Source: Aquarana catesbeiana
Taxonomy: Eukaryota > Chordata > Amphibia > Anura > Ranidae
Reading direction: 5' to 3'
DNA: 64,000 nt
Assembly (NCBI RefSeq): GCF_042186555.1
Contig: NC_133331.1
Span: 2,911,395-2,975,394, forward strand
Below, in pieces: positions 50,440-61,871 of the stretch. A program made the position numbers and the translations under genes. The notes beneath the pieces are model-generated. The model ran no database searches. It was given only the letters and a program-made list of their open reading frames with translations, and had not been told where the DNA came from. The stretch's first letter is position 1, and each line of letters starts with the position of its first letter.

Positions 50440-52020
50440 CTGTAGTTTTCTGCAGGCAGCCTCCCTAGGTGGGAGAAATCCATATGATCTCCCCCAAAGG
50501 GGGAACCTCAATGTAAGGGCCCCTGACTACATTATGGCTCCCTGATGGCCCTGTCCAACGCCCCCCTTCCCTGAGGTGGCAGAAGTCTATAATCTTCCTC
50601 CTCCCAAATAGGGAAGCTTACTTTATTAGGGCTCCTGACTACATCGTCCTTCCCAGACGGCCCTGACCTACCTCCACAGGTGGAAGAAATCCATAAGCTC
50701 TCTCCAAAAGAGGGAAGATCACAGTGTAAGGGCTCCTCACTACATCATGGTTCCCTGATGGCCCTGTCCTACCTCCCGAGATGGCAGAAGTCTACACTCT
50801 TCTTCCCCCTAAAAAGGGAAACTCACTATATCAGGGCTCCTGACTACATTGGCCTTCCCAGACAGCCCTGACCTACATCCCCAAGAGGGAAGATCACAGT
50901 GTAAGGGCTCCTGACTACATCATGGCTCCCTGATGGCCCTGTCCTACCTCCCGAGATGGCAGAAGTCTACACTCTTCTTCCCCCCTAAAGAGGGAAGCTC
51001 ACTATATCAGGGCTCCTGACTACATTGACCTTCCCAGACGGCCCTGACCCACATCCCCAAGAGGGAAGCTTATACTGTAAGGGCTCCTGACTACATTGTG
51101 GCTCCCTGATGGCCCTCTCCTACCTCCCGAGGTGGGCAAAGTCTATACTTTTCTTTCCCCCAAAGAGGGAAGCCCACATTGTTAGGGCTCCTAACTACAT
51201 CGTCCTTCCCGGATGGCCCTGTCCTACCTCCCCAGGTTGGAGAAGTCTATATGCTCCCTCCCAAAGAGGGAAGCTTACATTGTAAGTGCACCTGTCTACA
51301 TTGCGGCTCCCTGATGGCCCTGTAAGGTAGGAGTGATCACTCATGTTGTTATGGCTTCTAACTACATCGTCCTTCCCGGATGGCTCTGTCCTACCCCCCC
51401 CCAGGTTGGAGAAGTCCATATGCTCCCCCCCAATGAGGGAACCTCACACTGTAAGTGCACCTGACTACATTGTGGCTCCCTCATGGCAATGAATTACCTC
51501 CCAAGGGGGGAGAAGTCTGCACTATTTACCCCTCCTCAAAGAGGGAAGCTCATGTTGTTAGGGCTTCTGTCTACATTGTCCTCCAAAGATGGCCCTGACC
51601 TACCTCCCCAGGTGGGAGAAGTCCTAACGTTCCCCCAAAGAGGGAAGTTCACATTGTAAAGGTTTCTGACTACATTGTGGCCCTTCCTATTTCTTGAGGT
51701 GGGAGAAGTCTATACTCTTCTTACCCCCCCAGTGAGGTAAGCTCATGTTCTTAGGCCTCCTGACTACATCATCCTTCTTGGATGGCCCTACCCTACCTAC
51801 CTAGGTGGGAGAAGTCCATAACCCCCCCCCCCCAAACAGGTAAGCTCACGTTGTTAGGGCTCCTGACTGCATCATGGCTCCCTGATGGCCCTGTCCTACC
51901 TCCCAAATTGGAAGAAGTCTATTTTCTTCTTCCTCCCTGAAGACAAAAGCTCACGTTTTAAGGACTCCTGTTTACATCATCACTCTCGGACAGCCCAAAA
52001 TTGTAAAAGGGTCCCTGCTG
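50440..52020 (+). repeat. ~100-bp tandem repeat (array 1)
   Basis: About 15-17 diverged units: ctcccgaggtgggagaagtc, tccccccaaagagggaagctcac, gtaagggctcctgactacat and ggctccctgatggccctgtc. The same unit forms array 2 at 58490-59330. Unit identity is only moderate, so this is older than the 34-bp and 21-bp arrays. Confidence 0.88.
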
Positions 52021-52290
52021 CCCTCTCTCCTTATGCAAGGTGACTGGTCTTGTCTACGCCCCCTCCTGTAGATTTCTGTAGTGGGTGGAGCCAGCTGGAT
52101 CCCTCCCACTGCACTGCTCTCTGCACAGTCTATATCCAGCACAGTGATGATGTCACTGCTACTTTTACAAGGTGCTATCTGGGTTTGTAAAGGCATTTGG
52201 TGCACACAAAGTATATTTATATCCTTTGTAGATATTGGGGATTGCTTTTCAATGAACATTTTTGTGCCCAGAGTTCAACTTTAAGCAAAA
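52021..52290 (+). repeat. Dispersed repeat, family H (copy 2)
   Basis: gggtggagccagctgg, ctctgcacagtctata, cagcacagtgatgatg, gtgcacacaaagtatatttatatcctttgtag and agttcaactttaagc match 7110-7315 in order. Confidence 0.65.
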
Positions 52291-53067
52291 TAGAGAAAAG
52301 TAAATACATTGGATACAATAGGTTCTGACATTTTGTTTGTCACTGCTCTCTGTCTTGTTAAATTCTCACAACTGGGTAGATCAGCATTAGGGAAGATTCT
52401 GTAAAATTATATAGCACTGTGAGTTGCCTCCCTTTGAGGTCAGTTGATGTCACCAGCGCCGTGTGGTTTACCTGCAGCAAGGGCACAAATGAAAGCTCAG
52501 GAAACCAAATCTAGGAGCTGATCACAAATGTGCACCTGGTGGCGCCTTCCTGTTTGTAAAAACTGATACTGACAGGTATCTGTGTAGTGTAGAGGTGACC
52601 ACAGAGGTAGAATTAACTCTTTCTTCACATGGTCAGGATAGAATATGTCGCCAGCTCACCGGTAAGATTGTTTCGAACGGCAAAGATCTTTATTCTTGTA
52701 TGAAAACATGGAAAAGCAACATTTCGGGACCATGCGGGTACCCTTCCTCGGGTGTGTGATGATCCGGGTATGGTCCGGAAATGTTGCTTTTTTTTATGTG
52801 ATTCTACTAGGATTGAAACGAGCTTATGGGTGCGGTGGTGACATATTTTATCCATGTTGTACAGCATGACCATTCGGGAGTCATTGCAGCACTGTTTTCA
52901 CCCACATGGCCCATTTCAGACTGGTGTGCAAGAGGAACAGACCACAAGGTGGTTATGACTAAGCGCTAATGCTCGAAAAGACGTTACCCTTGTTTTTCTG
53001 TTTTTGACTATGGATTTTACTTTGCATGAATAAAGTGGATCAAGTAGGAGTGCAGCCGTCCGCGATT
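52291..53067. other. Unassigned sequence with one hairpin
   Basis: aaaagcaacatttcgggaccat (52711-52732) pairs with atggtccggaaatgttgctttt (52770-52791), separated by a gggtacccttcctcggg loop. This is the type of inverted pair seen in other short elements here. Otherwise no features. Confidence 0.4.
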
Positions 53068-53956
53068 CAGTGGTGGCTGGTGCTTAACATTTTTGAGGGG
53101 GCACAAACAAACTGAAAAAAAAAAAACATATCAATTGCAGCCACTGTGCCCATCAAGCGCAACCACTGTGCCAAACACAGCCACTGTGCCAAACGCAGCT
53201 ACTGTACCCATCAATTGCTGACAGTGTTCCCATCTATTGCTGCAAGTGTGCTCATCAATTGCCGCTACTATGCCCCATCAATTGCTGCCAGTGTGCCCCA
53301 TCAATTGCTGCCAGTGTGCCCATCAATTGCTGCCAGTGTGCCCATCAATTGCTGCCAGTGTGCCCATCAATTGCTGCCAGTGTGCCCATCAATTGCCGCT
53401 ACTGCGCCCATCAAACGTAGCCACTGTGCCCATCAAACGCAGCCACTGTGCCATCAAGCGCAGCCACTGTGCCCATCAAGCGCAGCCACTGTGCCATCAA
53501 GCGCAGCCACTGTGCCCATCAAGCGCAGCCACTGTGCCAAACACAGCCACTGTGCCAAACGCAGCTACTGTACCCATCAATTGCTGACAGTGTTCCCATC
53601 TATTGCTGCAAGTGTGCTCATCAATTGCCGCTACTATGCCCCATCAATTGCTGCCAGTGTGCCCCATCAATTGCTGCCAGTGTGCCCATCAATTGCTGCC
53701 AGTGTGCCCCATCAATTGCTGCCAGTGTGCCCCATCAATTGCTGCCAGTGTGCCCATCAATTGCCGCTACTGCACCCATCAAACGTAGCCACTGTGCCCA
53801 TCAAACGCAGCCACTGTGCCATCAAGCGCAGCCACTGTGCCCATCAAGCGCAGCCACTGTGCCATCAAACGCAGCCACTGTGCCATCAAGCGCAGCCACT
53901 GTGCCCATCAAACGCAGCCACTGTGCCATCAAGCGCAGCCACTGTGCCCATCAATA
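53068..53956 (+). repeat. ~22-bp minisatellite, left part
   Basis: Opens with cagtggtggctggtgcttaa and gcacaaacaaactg, then about 38 units of 21-22 bp: cgcagccactgtgcccatcaa or ttgctgccagtgtgcccat. A block of about 366 bp (starting ccaaacacagccactgtgcc, at 53171 and 53537) is duplicated. The array resumes at 57033 after the 3.08-kb insertion. Cys/His-rich ORFs through it (up to 298 aa, zinc-finger-like in composition) are repeat artefacts. Confidence 0.92.
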
Positions 53957-55249
53957 GGGATGAGCCGAACACCCCCCTGTTCGGTTCGCACCAGAACATG
54001 CGAACAGGAAAAAAATTCGTTCGAACACGCGAACACCGTTAAAGTCTATGGGACACGAACATGAATAATCAAAAGTGCTAATTTTAAAGGCTAATATGCA
54101 AGTTATTGTCAATAAAAGTGTTTGGGGACCTGGGTCCTGCCCCAGGGGACATGGATCAATGCAAAAAAAAGTTTTAAAAACGGCCGTTTTTTCAGGAGCA
54201 GTGATTTTAAAAATGCTTAAAGTCAAACAATAAAAGTGTAATATCCCTTTAAATTTCATACCTGGGGGGTGTCTATAGTATGCCTGTAAAGGGGCGCATG
54301 TTTCCCGTGTTTAGAACAGTCTGACAGCAAAATGACATTTTGAAGGAAAAAACTCATTTAAAACTACCGCGGCTATTGCATTGCCGACAATACACATAGA
54401 AGTTCATTGATAAAAACGGCATGGGAATTCCCCACAGGGCAACCCCGAACCAAAATTAAAAAAAAAAAATGATGTGGGGGTCCCCCTAAATTCCATACAA
54501 GGCCCTTCAGGTCTGGTATGGATATTAAGGGGAACCCCAGCCAAAATTTTTAAAAAAAATTGACGTGGGGTTCCCCCTAAATTCCATACCAGACCCTTCA
54601 GGTCTGGTATGGATTTTAAGGGGAACCCCGCGCCAAAAAAAAAAAAAAAAAACGGCGTGGGGTCCCCCTAAAAATCCATACCAGACCCTTATCCGAGCAC
54701 GCAACCTGGCAGGCCGCAGGAAAAGAGGGGGGGACGAGAGTGCGGCCCCCCCCCCCTCCTGAACCGTACCAGGCCACATGCCCTCAACATTGGGAGGGTG
54801 CTTTGGGGTAGCCCCCCAAAGCACCTTGTCCCCATGTTGATGAAGACAAGGGCCTCATCCTCACAACCGTGGCCGGTGGTTGTGGGGGTCTGCGGGCGGG
54901 GGGCTTATCGGAATCTGGAAGCCCCCTTTACCAAGGGGACCCCCAGATCCCGGCCCCCCCCCTGTGTGAAATGGTAAGGGGTTACTTACCCCTACCATTT
55001 CACTAAAAAACTGTCAAAAATGTTAAAAATGACAAGAGACAGTTTTTGACAATTCCTTTATTTAAATGCTTCTTCTTTCTTCCTTCATCTTCTTCTTCTT
55101 CTGGTTCTTCTGGCTCTTCTGGTTCTTCCTCCGGCGTTCTCGTCCAGCATCTCCTCCGCGGCGTCTTCTATCTTCTTCTCCTCGGGCCGCTCCGCACCCA
55201 TGGCATGAGGGGGGAGGCTCCCGCTCTTCTCTTCATCTTCTTCTTCATC

Positions 55250-55330
55250 TTCATCTTCTTCTTCATCTTCTTCTTCTTCTTCTTCTTCTCTTCTTCATCT
55301 CTTCTTCCTTCTTCATTTCTTCTGCGGGCC
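55250..55330 (+). repeat. (ttc)n tract in the left arm, mirrored as (gaa)n in the right arm
   Basis: cttcttcatcttcttc-type tracts occur here, with the complementary (gaa)n version at about 55640-55730. They give the Phe/Ser- or Glu/Lys-rich frames, which should not be called genes. Confidence 0.85.
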
Positions 55331-55453
55331 GCTCCGCATCCATGCATGGAGGGAGGCTCCCGCTGTGTGACGGCGTCTCTTCGTCTGACGGTTCTTAAAT
55401 AACGGGGGGCGGGGCCACCCGGTGACCCCGCCCCCCTCTGACGCACGGGACAT

Positions 55454-55503
55454 GACGGGACTTCCCTGTGGCATTCCCCGTGACGTCACAGGGAAGTCCC
55501 GTC
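55454..55503. repeat. Centre of the palindrome with CRE-like TGACGTCA
   Basis: gacgggacttccctgtg (55454-55470) and cacagggaagtcccgtc (55487-55503) enclose 16 nt. The full 8-bp CRE/ATF palindrome tgacgtca lies at 55481-55488, on the edge of the loop. Regulatory activity is not shown. Confidence 0.6.
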
Positions 55504-57032
55504 AATTCACCGTGCGTCAGAGGGGGGGCGGGGTCACCGGATGGCCCCGCCCCCCGTTATTTAAGAACCGTCAGACGAAGAGACGCCGTCACACAGCGGG
55601 AGCCTCCCTCCATGCATGGATGCGGAGCGGCCCGCAGAAGAAATGAAGAAGGAAGAAGAGATGAAGAAGAGAAGAAGAAGAAGAAGAAGAAGATGAAGAA
55701 GAAGATGAAGATGAAGAAGAAGATGAAGAGAAGAGCGGGAGCCTCCCCCCTCATGCCATGGGTGCGGAGCGGCCCGAGGAGAAGAAGATAGAAGACGCCG
55801 CGGAGGAGATGCTGGACGAGAACGCCGGAGGAAGAACCAGAAGAGCCAGAAGAACCAGAAGAAGAAGAAGATGAAGGAAGAAAGAAGAAGCATTTAAATA
55901 AAGGAATTGTCAAAAACTGTCTCTTGTCATTTTTAACATTTTTGACAGTTTTTTAGTGAAATGGTAGGGGTAAGTAACCCCTTACCATTTCACACAGGGG
56001 GGGGGCCGGGATCTGGGGATCCCCTTGGTAAAGGGGGCTTCCAGATTCCGATAAGCCCCCCGCCCGCAGACCCCCACAACCACCGGCCACGGTTGTGGGG
56101 ATGAGGCCCTTGTCTTCATCAACATGGGGACAAGGTGCTTTGGGGGGCTACCCCAAAGCACCCTCCCAATGTTGAGGGCATGTGGCCTGGTACGGTTCAG
56201 GAGGGGGGGGGGGGCCGCACTCTCGTCCCCCCCTCTTTTCCTGCGGCCTGCCAGGTTGCGTGCTCGGATAAGGGTCTGGTATGGATTTTTAGGGGGACCC
56301 CACGCCGTTTTTTTTTTTTTTTTTTGGCGCGGGGTTCCCCTTAAAATCCATACCAGACCTGAAGGGTCTGGTATGGAATTTAGGGGGAACCCCACGTCAA
56401 TTTTTTTTTTTAATTTTGGCTGGGGTTCCCCTTAATATCCATACCAGACCCGAAGGGCCTTGTATGGAATTTAGGGGGACCCCCACATCATTTTTTTTTT
56501 TTAATTTTGGTTCGGGGTTGCCCTGTGGGGAATTCCCATGCCGTTTTTATCAATGAACTTCTATGTGTATTGTCGGCAATGCAATAGCCGCGGTAGTTTT
56601 AAATGAGTTTTTTCCTTCAAAATGTCATTTTGCTGTCAGACTGTTCTAAACACAGGAAACATGAGCCCCTTTACAGGCATACTATAGACACCCCCCAGGT
56701 ACGAAATTTAAAGGGATATTACACTTTTATTGTTTGACTTTAAGCATTAATAAAATCACTGCTCCTGAAAAAACGTCCGTTTTTAAAACTTTTTTTTGCA
56801 TTGATCCATGTCCCCTGGGGCAGGACCCAGGTCCCCAAACACTTTTTATGACAATAACTTGCATATAAGCCTTTAAAATTAGCACTTTTGATTTCTCCCA
56901 TAGACTTTTAAAGGGTGTTCCGCGGCATTCGAATTTGCCGCGAACACCCCAAATTGTTCGCTGTTCGGCGAACTTGCGAACAGCCAATGTTCGAGTAGAA
57001 CATGAGTTCGACTCGAACTCGAAGCTCATCCC

Positions 57033-57345
57033 TACCCATCAAGCGCAGCCACTGTGCCATCAAACGCTGCCACTGTGCCATCAAGCGCAGCCACTGTGCC
57101 CATCAAGCGCAGCCACTGTGCCCATCAAACGCAGCCACTGTGCCATCAAGCGCAGCCACTGTGCCCATCGAGCGCAGCCACTGTGCCATCAAACGCAGCC
57201 GCTGTAACCATAAATTGCTGCCACTGTGCCAAACGCAGCTACTGTACCCATCAATTGCTGGCAGTGTGCTCATCAATTGCTGCCAGTGTGCCCATCAATT
57301 GCCGCTACTGTGCCCCATCAAATGCTGCTAGTGTGCATCGCCCGG
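57033..57345 (+). repeat. ~22-bp minisatellite, right part
   Basis: Continuation of 53068-53956 (catcaagcgcagccactgtg, tgctgccagtgtgcccatc). About 14 units, ending catcaaatgctgctagtgtgc. Confidence 0.9.
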
Positions 57346-57674
57346 GAGTCGGGACTTACCTGTCTCGCAGCGGGTCACAGTGGCGTCCTCCACGTCCACG
57401 CTCCTCGATGCCACTGGTCCTCTCTATCAGGCGTCCAATCACAGCGCCTGTTGTTTCAGCCAACCAGGTGACAGGTAACCAGACCTGAGCACCCGATTGG
57501 CTGAGAGGTGGGTCAGTGTTAGGAAAGCAATTGCGCCACTGTTTACCATTTTGGAAGCCTATTAGAACCTACGGCTCTAATCAGGCGCTTCCAAAAAAAA
57601 CCCCCGCCACTGTAATTCAGGTGCCCGGCGCCCGACAAGGGGCCGGACACCTGAATAGGGGGCGGCAGCGGCGA
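57346..57674. other. 3' part of the element carrying the 22-bp array
   Basis: GC-rich with gattggctgagaggtgg, attgcgccactgtttacc and gaattacagtggcg-like words. The gccactgtaattcaggtgccc / ggcgcccgacaaggggcc piece near 57606-57650 resembles the opening cagtggtggc of the same element at 53068 in reverse. This suggests terminal inverted ends, not proven. Confidence 0.35.
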
Positions 57675-57713
57675 CCATAGATAGATTCATGCAATGCATG
57701 AATCTATCTATGG
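57675..57713. repeat. Perfect 39-bp palindrome
   Basis: ccatagatagattcatgca, a single A, and the exact complement tgcatgaatctatctatgg. 19-bp arms with a one-base centre. Confidence 0.97.
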
Positions 57714-58012
57714 TGAGAGAGAGGTGACAGGAGAGAGGGGGCGGCGCTCCTGCACCCTTTATGGACGCACTGCCACTGCCGGGATTTCTTTCTTACCTAA
57801 TATACCTCATGGAGCATGGGATTTTCTAAGGACTCTGTCTAACGAGGCGGAAACCTATGTACTTCACCCCTCGACATTCTAGGAAAGGTCCAGCCTGACT
57901 TGACTGGAACTCAGGACTACCCTACTCAAGCTTGCTTTGATTTGCAAATCGTGTCTCACATTTTACCCAGACACAAGCCCTTGCCCAAGAGTAGCCTCCT
58001 ATTAGTCTAGAA

Positions 58013-58302
58013 CAGGGATCTCCAAACTTTCTAAGCAAATGGCCAGTTTACTGTCCTTCAGGCTCCGGACTGTGACCAGCGGGAGTAGAAAATGCCCTGA
58101 CATCAGTGCCCATCATTGGTTTTAATGAGAGGAATAATGTCCCATTGGTGATATCACTGGGAATAGTACCCCATTGATGGTATCAGTAGGGGGAATGGTG
58201 CCCTATCGTTGGTGTCAGTTGGTGAAATAGTGCTGCAAGGGCCCAGGTAAAGGCAAGCAAAGGGCCAAACCAGCCCTTGGGCCTGCAGTTTGGAGACCCC
58301 TG
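58013..58302. mobile_element. hAT-type element, 290 bp, carrying seed units of the 34-bp array
   Basis: Ends cagggatctccaaacttt and cagtttggagacccctg. Target duplication gtctagaa, 8 bp, at 58005-58012 and 58303-58310. Inside (about 58100-58220) are about four diverged units with ccattgatggtatcagtagg and gaatggtgccctatc. These are the reverse complement of the units in 4701-7089. No transposase. Confidence 0.95.
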
Positions 58303-58489
58303 GTCTAGAATATACATTCCAGGTTTAGAAAGATTCTGCAACTTTACTGAATAACAATAAGTGAACAATCCGCCATACTTGGTAATGGTGGCAGAATACT
58401 TTACCCATGTTACAAAGATTCCCAAAGTACAGGGTTGGGAATAGAGAAGAGTCCTGCATGTAGCTGTGATTGGAATATAATCCTGGCAT

Positions 58490-59330
58490 GCCACCCTGGG
58501 AGGAATGTGATCTGTCCTACCTCCCTAGGTCTGAGAAGTCCATATTTCTGTCCTCCAAAAGAGAGAAGCTCATATTATAAGGGCTCCTGACTACATCAGC
58601 CCTCTCAGACAGCAATATCCTACCTCCCTAGATAGGAGTAGTCCATACACTCCTCCCCAAAATTGGGAAGCTCACATTGAAAGGGCCCCTGACCACACTG
58701 TCTTTCCCGGATGGTCCTGTCCTACCTCCCAGTTAAGAAAAGTCATATGTTCCTCCCCCAAAGAGGGAGGCTCACATTGTAAGGACTCCTGACTACATCA
58801 CCCCTCTCAGATGGCCCTGTCCTACCTCCCCTGGTAGGAGAAGTCCATATGTCCCCAACCCCTTCTAAAGAGGGAAAGTGAGGTTGTAAGGGCTCCTGAC
58901 TATATTGTTCCTCTCGGATGGCCCTGTCCTACCTCCATGTGTGGGAGTAGTAGATATGCCCCCCCCAAGAGGGAAGCTCAAGTGGTGAGAACTCATGACT
59001 ACATTGGCCCTCCCATGTGGCCCTGTCCTACTTCCCCAGTGGAATAAGCCCATACACCCCCACCCCCACCCCCACACCAAAGAGGGAAGCTCATGTTAAA
59101 AGGGCTCCTGACTACATTGTCCCTCCTAGATGGCCCAGTCCTATCTCCCCACGTGCGAGAAGTCCATATGCTCACGACTGAAGAGTGAAGCTCACATTGT
59201 AAGATCTCCTAAGAACCTCCCAAACAGCCCTGTCCTAAATTCCTAAGTGGAAGAAGTCCATATGCTTCCCCCCAAAGAGGCTTCTGACTAAATGGCCCCT
59301 GCTGGATGGTCCAAATGTCAGAAGGGTGGT
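58490..59330 (+). repeat. ~100-bp tandem repeat (array 2)
   Basis: About 8-9 diverged units of the same monomer as 50440-52020 (ctacctcccta-ggt, agaagtccata, aaagagggaagctcac, gtaagggctcctgactac, cctctcagatggccctgtc). Same strand as array 1. Confidence 0.88.
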
Positions 59331-59740
59331 ACACTAGCTTTCCAGCCAACAACCAACTCCCTTCCTGCCAACCCATCCTTTATATTTCTCCCGGCCATTA
59401 ATGATTAACAGGGCAGGCCAAGCATCCTAAGGCGGGAGTACCACCTTAAAGGACTGGGTCATCTTCTGGTGACTATGGGCACTACAATGGAAGCCCCTCT
59501 ATATACATCTTGCACTCCCCTACATCGATACACAAGGTCTGCTTCTCCTACCAGCACCCTGGAATTGTAGAATAGTGGTGTGCTTCACTTGCTATTGGAC
59601 CCTCACCATGATAGGCAGCTTCACCAAGCAACAGTAATGCACAGGAGGCAGAAGGTTTAGGTCAATGCCAAAAACCATGAAAGAATGAAGCACTTCACCA
59701 TTAGTTAAATACCAAGGGAAGTAAACATCTGAAGTTTATC
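59331..59740. other. Unassigned sequence
   Basis: No ORF, duplicate or splice-supported exon found. Confidence 0.3.
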
Positions 59741-60835
59741 TCTAGCCAAAATTATTTTATTTTAATTTTGGATGGAGTAGGGGCGAATGGTTAAAACCCA
59801 TTTGGGGAGATTTCCCTTTACTTCCTGTCCTACAGATGCAACAGGAAGTTAGAGGAAATCTCTCCAAAGTGAAGGGGGATTCCCTCTTAGTTGTCATCTG
59901 CTGATGCCGCCTGTCCTGTAGTGATGCATGAGTCAATGGGAGCAGAAGAAGAGGTGTGTATCTGAGATCTTCTTTGCTGCTAACAAGGCCAGGCACAAAC
60001 ATGCAACGGCCTGCAGCCACTGCCGCCGCGCCCGCATCCCGGGCCATTCTGATTGGGCAAAGCTCCAAAACCTTCTGCTAGTGTTCAAGCACATCCATCC
60101 CACCCTGCCCCATTTACATTCCTATTTGCCAGCCCGGAATCGTGGCATTTACAGGAATTTAAAAAAACAAGCGGTCTATGTATAAGAACCTTCCTGTAGG
60201 AATGTGACAAATAATTGCACAGCCTCATCAAACTTTCCCGTATTTTGTGTAATATTCTATTAGGAACATATCAGTTTATCATCTACCATCAGCACCATCT
60301 TTTTTTTTTTTTTTGTGTGACTTCGTCTTTAACAAAAAAAAAAATACTGCATTATTCCCAGTAGAGGGCGCTTGAGATCAAAGGAGATCATATTCCAGGG
60401 AATATTCGTAGTTTTGAGACCCCCAAGAAATGTGCTTATAGATCTCCTAAAGTGTAACTGAAGTGTAACTAAAGCAAACTGTTTTTCATTTTGAATACCA
60501 GAAGAGAGTAATAGAACCTTTGCCAGTTTTTATTTTTTTTTTTTGCCATCTGTGCCCCACGGGAGAGATTCCCCTTCCATTCCAGCCCCATAGCCAGAAC
60601 AGGAAGTGAGAGGAAATCCCTCCAAAGTCCCCACTGGAAGATTTCCCCCTTTATTCCTGTTCTGGGGACAACCCAAAATGTGGAATATTCTTTCCCTTTC
60701 AATAATAACAATAAACAGGACAAATAGAGAGGGGTGAATCTCCCTTACAGGGGGGGGGGGGCACAGAGAGGAATAAAAACCTGACAGGGGTTCTAATCCC
60801 TCTCCACTCTATTCAAAACTAAAAGTTATACTTTA
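59741..60835. repeat. Dispersed repeat, family F (two adjacent copies)
   Basis: 59800-59890 (cctgtcctacagatgcaacaggaagttagaggaaatctctcc) and 60430-60830 (gtaactaaagcaaactg, tagccagaacaggaagtgagaggaaatccctcc, acctgacaggggttctaatcc). The same words recur at 21520-21640 and 39390-39560. Between them, 59900-60400 is unassigned. Confidence 0.6.
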
Positions 60836-61871
60836 ACCACTTCCCGACCAGCCGCGCACATATACTACGGCAGGTCGGCTCTCCTGCCTGTACGTTGGTC
60901 CGTGCACGTGAGATTGCGGGGCCCGTGGGTCCGGAGGACTTGATGGCCGCCTGCGATCTCTGTACACAGAGGCAGAACAGGGATCTGCCTTTGTAAACAA
61001 GGCAAATCCCCATTCTGACAGGGGACATCTTTATTCCCTGCAATGTACATAAATCACCCAGAGGGGGAGGGGTTTATTCCCTGCAATGTACAGAGATCAC
61101 CCAGAGGGGGGAGGGGTTTATTCCCTGTAATATACATAAATCACCCTGGGGGGAGGGGTTTATTCCCCACAATGTACAGAGATCACCCCGAGGGGGAGGG
61201 GTTTATTCCCTGCAATGTACAGAGATCACCCAGAGGGGGGAGGGGTTTATTCCCTGCAATGTACAGAGATCACCCAGAGGGGGAGGGGTTTATTCCCTGC
61301 AATGTACAGAGATCACCCGGAGGGGGGAGGGATTTATTCCCTGCATGTACATAAATCACCCTGGGGGAGGGGTTTATTCCCTGCAATGTACAGAGATCAC
61401 CCAGAGGGGGGAGGGGTTTATTCCCTGTAATATACATAAATCACCCTGGGGGGAGGGGTTTATTCCCCACAATGTACAGAGATCACCCCGAGGGGGAGGG
61501 GTTTATTCCCTGCAATGTACAGAGATCACCCAGAGGGGGGAGGGGTTTATTCCCTGTAATATACATAAATCACCCTGGGGGGGAGGGGTTTATTCCCCAC
61601 AATGTACAGAGATCACCCAGAGGGGGGAGGGGTTTATTCCCCACAATGTACAGAGATCACCCAGAGGGGGGAGGGGTTTATTCCCCACAATGTACAGAGA
61701 TCACCCCGAGGGGGAGGGGTTTATTCCCTGTAATGTACATAAATCACCCTGGGGGGAGGAGTTTATTCTCTACAATGTACATAAATCACCCTGGGGGGAG
61801 GAGTTTATTCTCTACAATGTACATAAATCACCCTGGGGGGAAGGGTTCTCAACTAAAGTGGAGTTACTCTC
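60836..61871 (+). repeat. Family C repeat with a 44-bp minisatellite
   Basis: 60836-61025: ttaaccacttcccgaccagccgc and tactacggcaggtcggctct, a common opening of a dispersed element. From about 61027 a 44-bp unit (atgtacagagatcacccaga, ggggaggggtttattccctgca) repeats about 18 times to about 61845. It has two sub-types, acagagatcaccc and acataaatcaccctg, that tend to alternate in blocks. The reading frames MYRDHPEGEGFIPCN etc. are artefacts. Confidence 0.9.

Larger units (their letters stand above)
53957..57032. mobile_element. 3.08-kb inverted-repeat (palindromic) element, TA target site
   Basis: Inserted in the ~22-bp array. Ends: TA-gggatgagccgaacac on the left (53955 on) and aactcgaagctcatccc-TA on the right (to 57034). 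The left arm (53957-55470) and right arm (55487-57032) are reverse complements along almost their whole length. The outermost 100-150 bp differ by indels. Matched features: poly-A/T tracts, ccataccagacccttcaggtctgg blocks, a C/G run with ctcgtccccccctctt, and (ttc)n/(gaa)n tracts. ORFs of 118 and 110 aa occur with the same amino-acid sequence in both arms (55046-55402 + and 55557-55913 -), so the arms are close to identical there. No transposase recognised. Confidence 0.95.

Noticed and set aside
53146..54042. Cys/His-rich 298-aa ORF looking like zinc fingers
   Set aside because: Cys and His come from the cactgtgcccatcaa unit. Spacing does not fit C2H2 or other fingers, and all frames give similar artefacts.
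55046..55913. 118-aa ORFs in both arms of the 3.08-kb palindrome as a duplicated gene
   Set aside because: Mostly (ttc)n/(gaa)n and GC-rich tract translation. There is no domain and no plausible start or stop context. Identity between arms reflects the inverted repeat.
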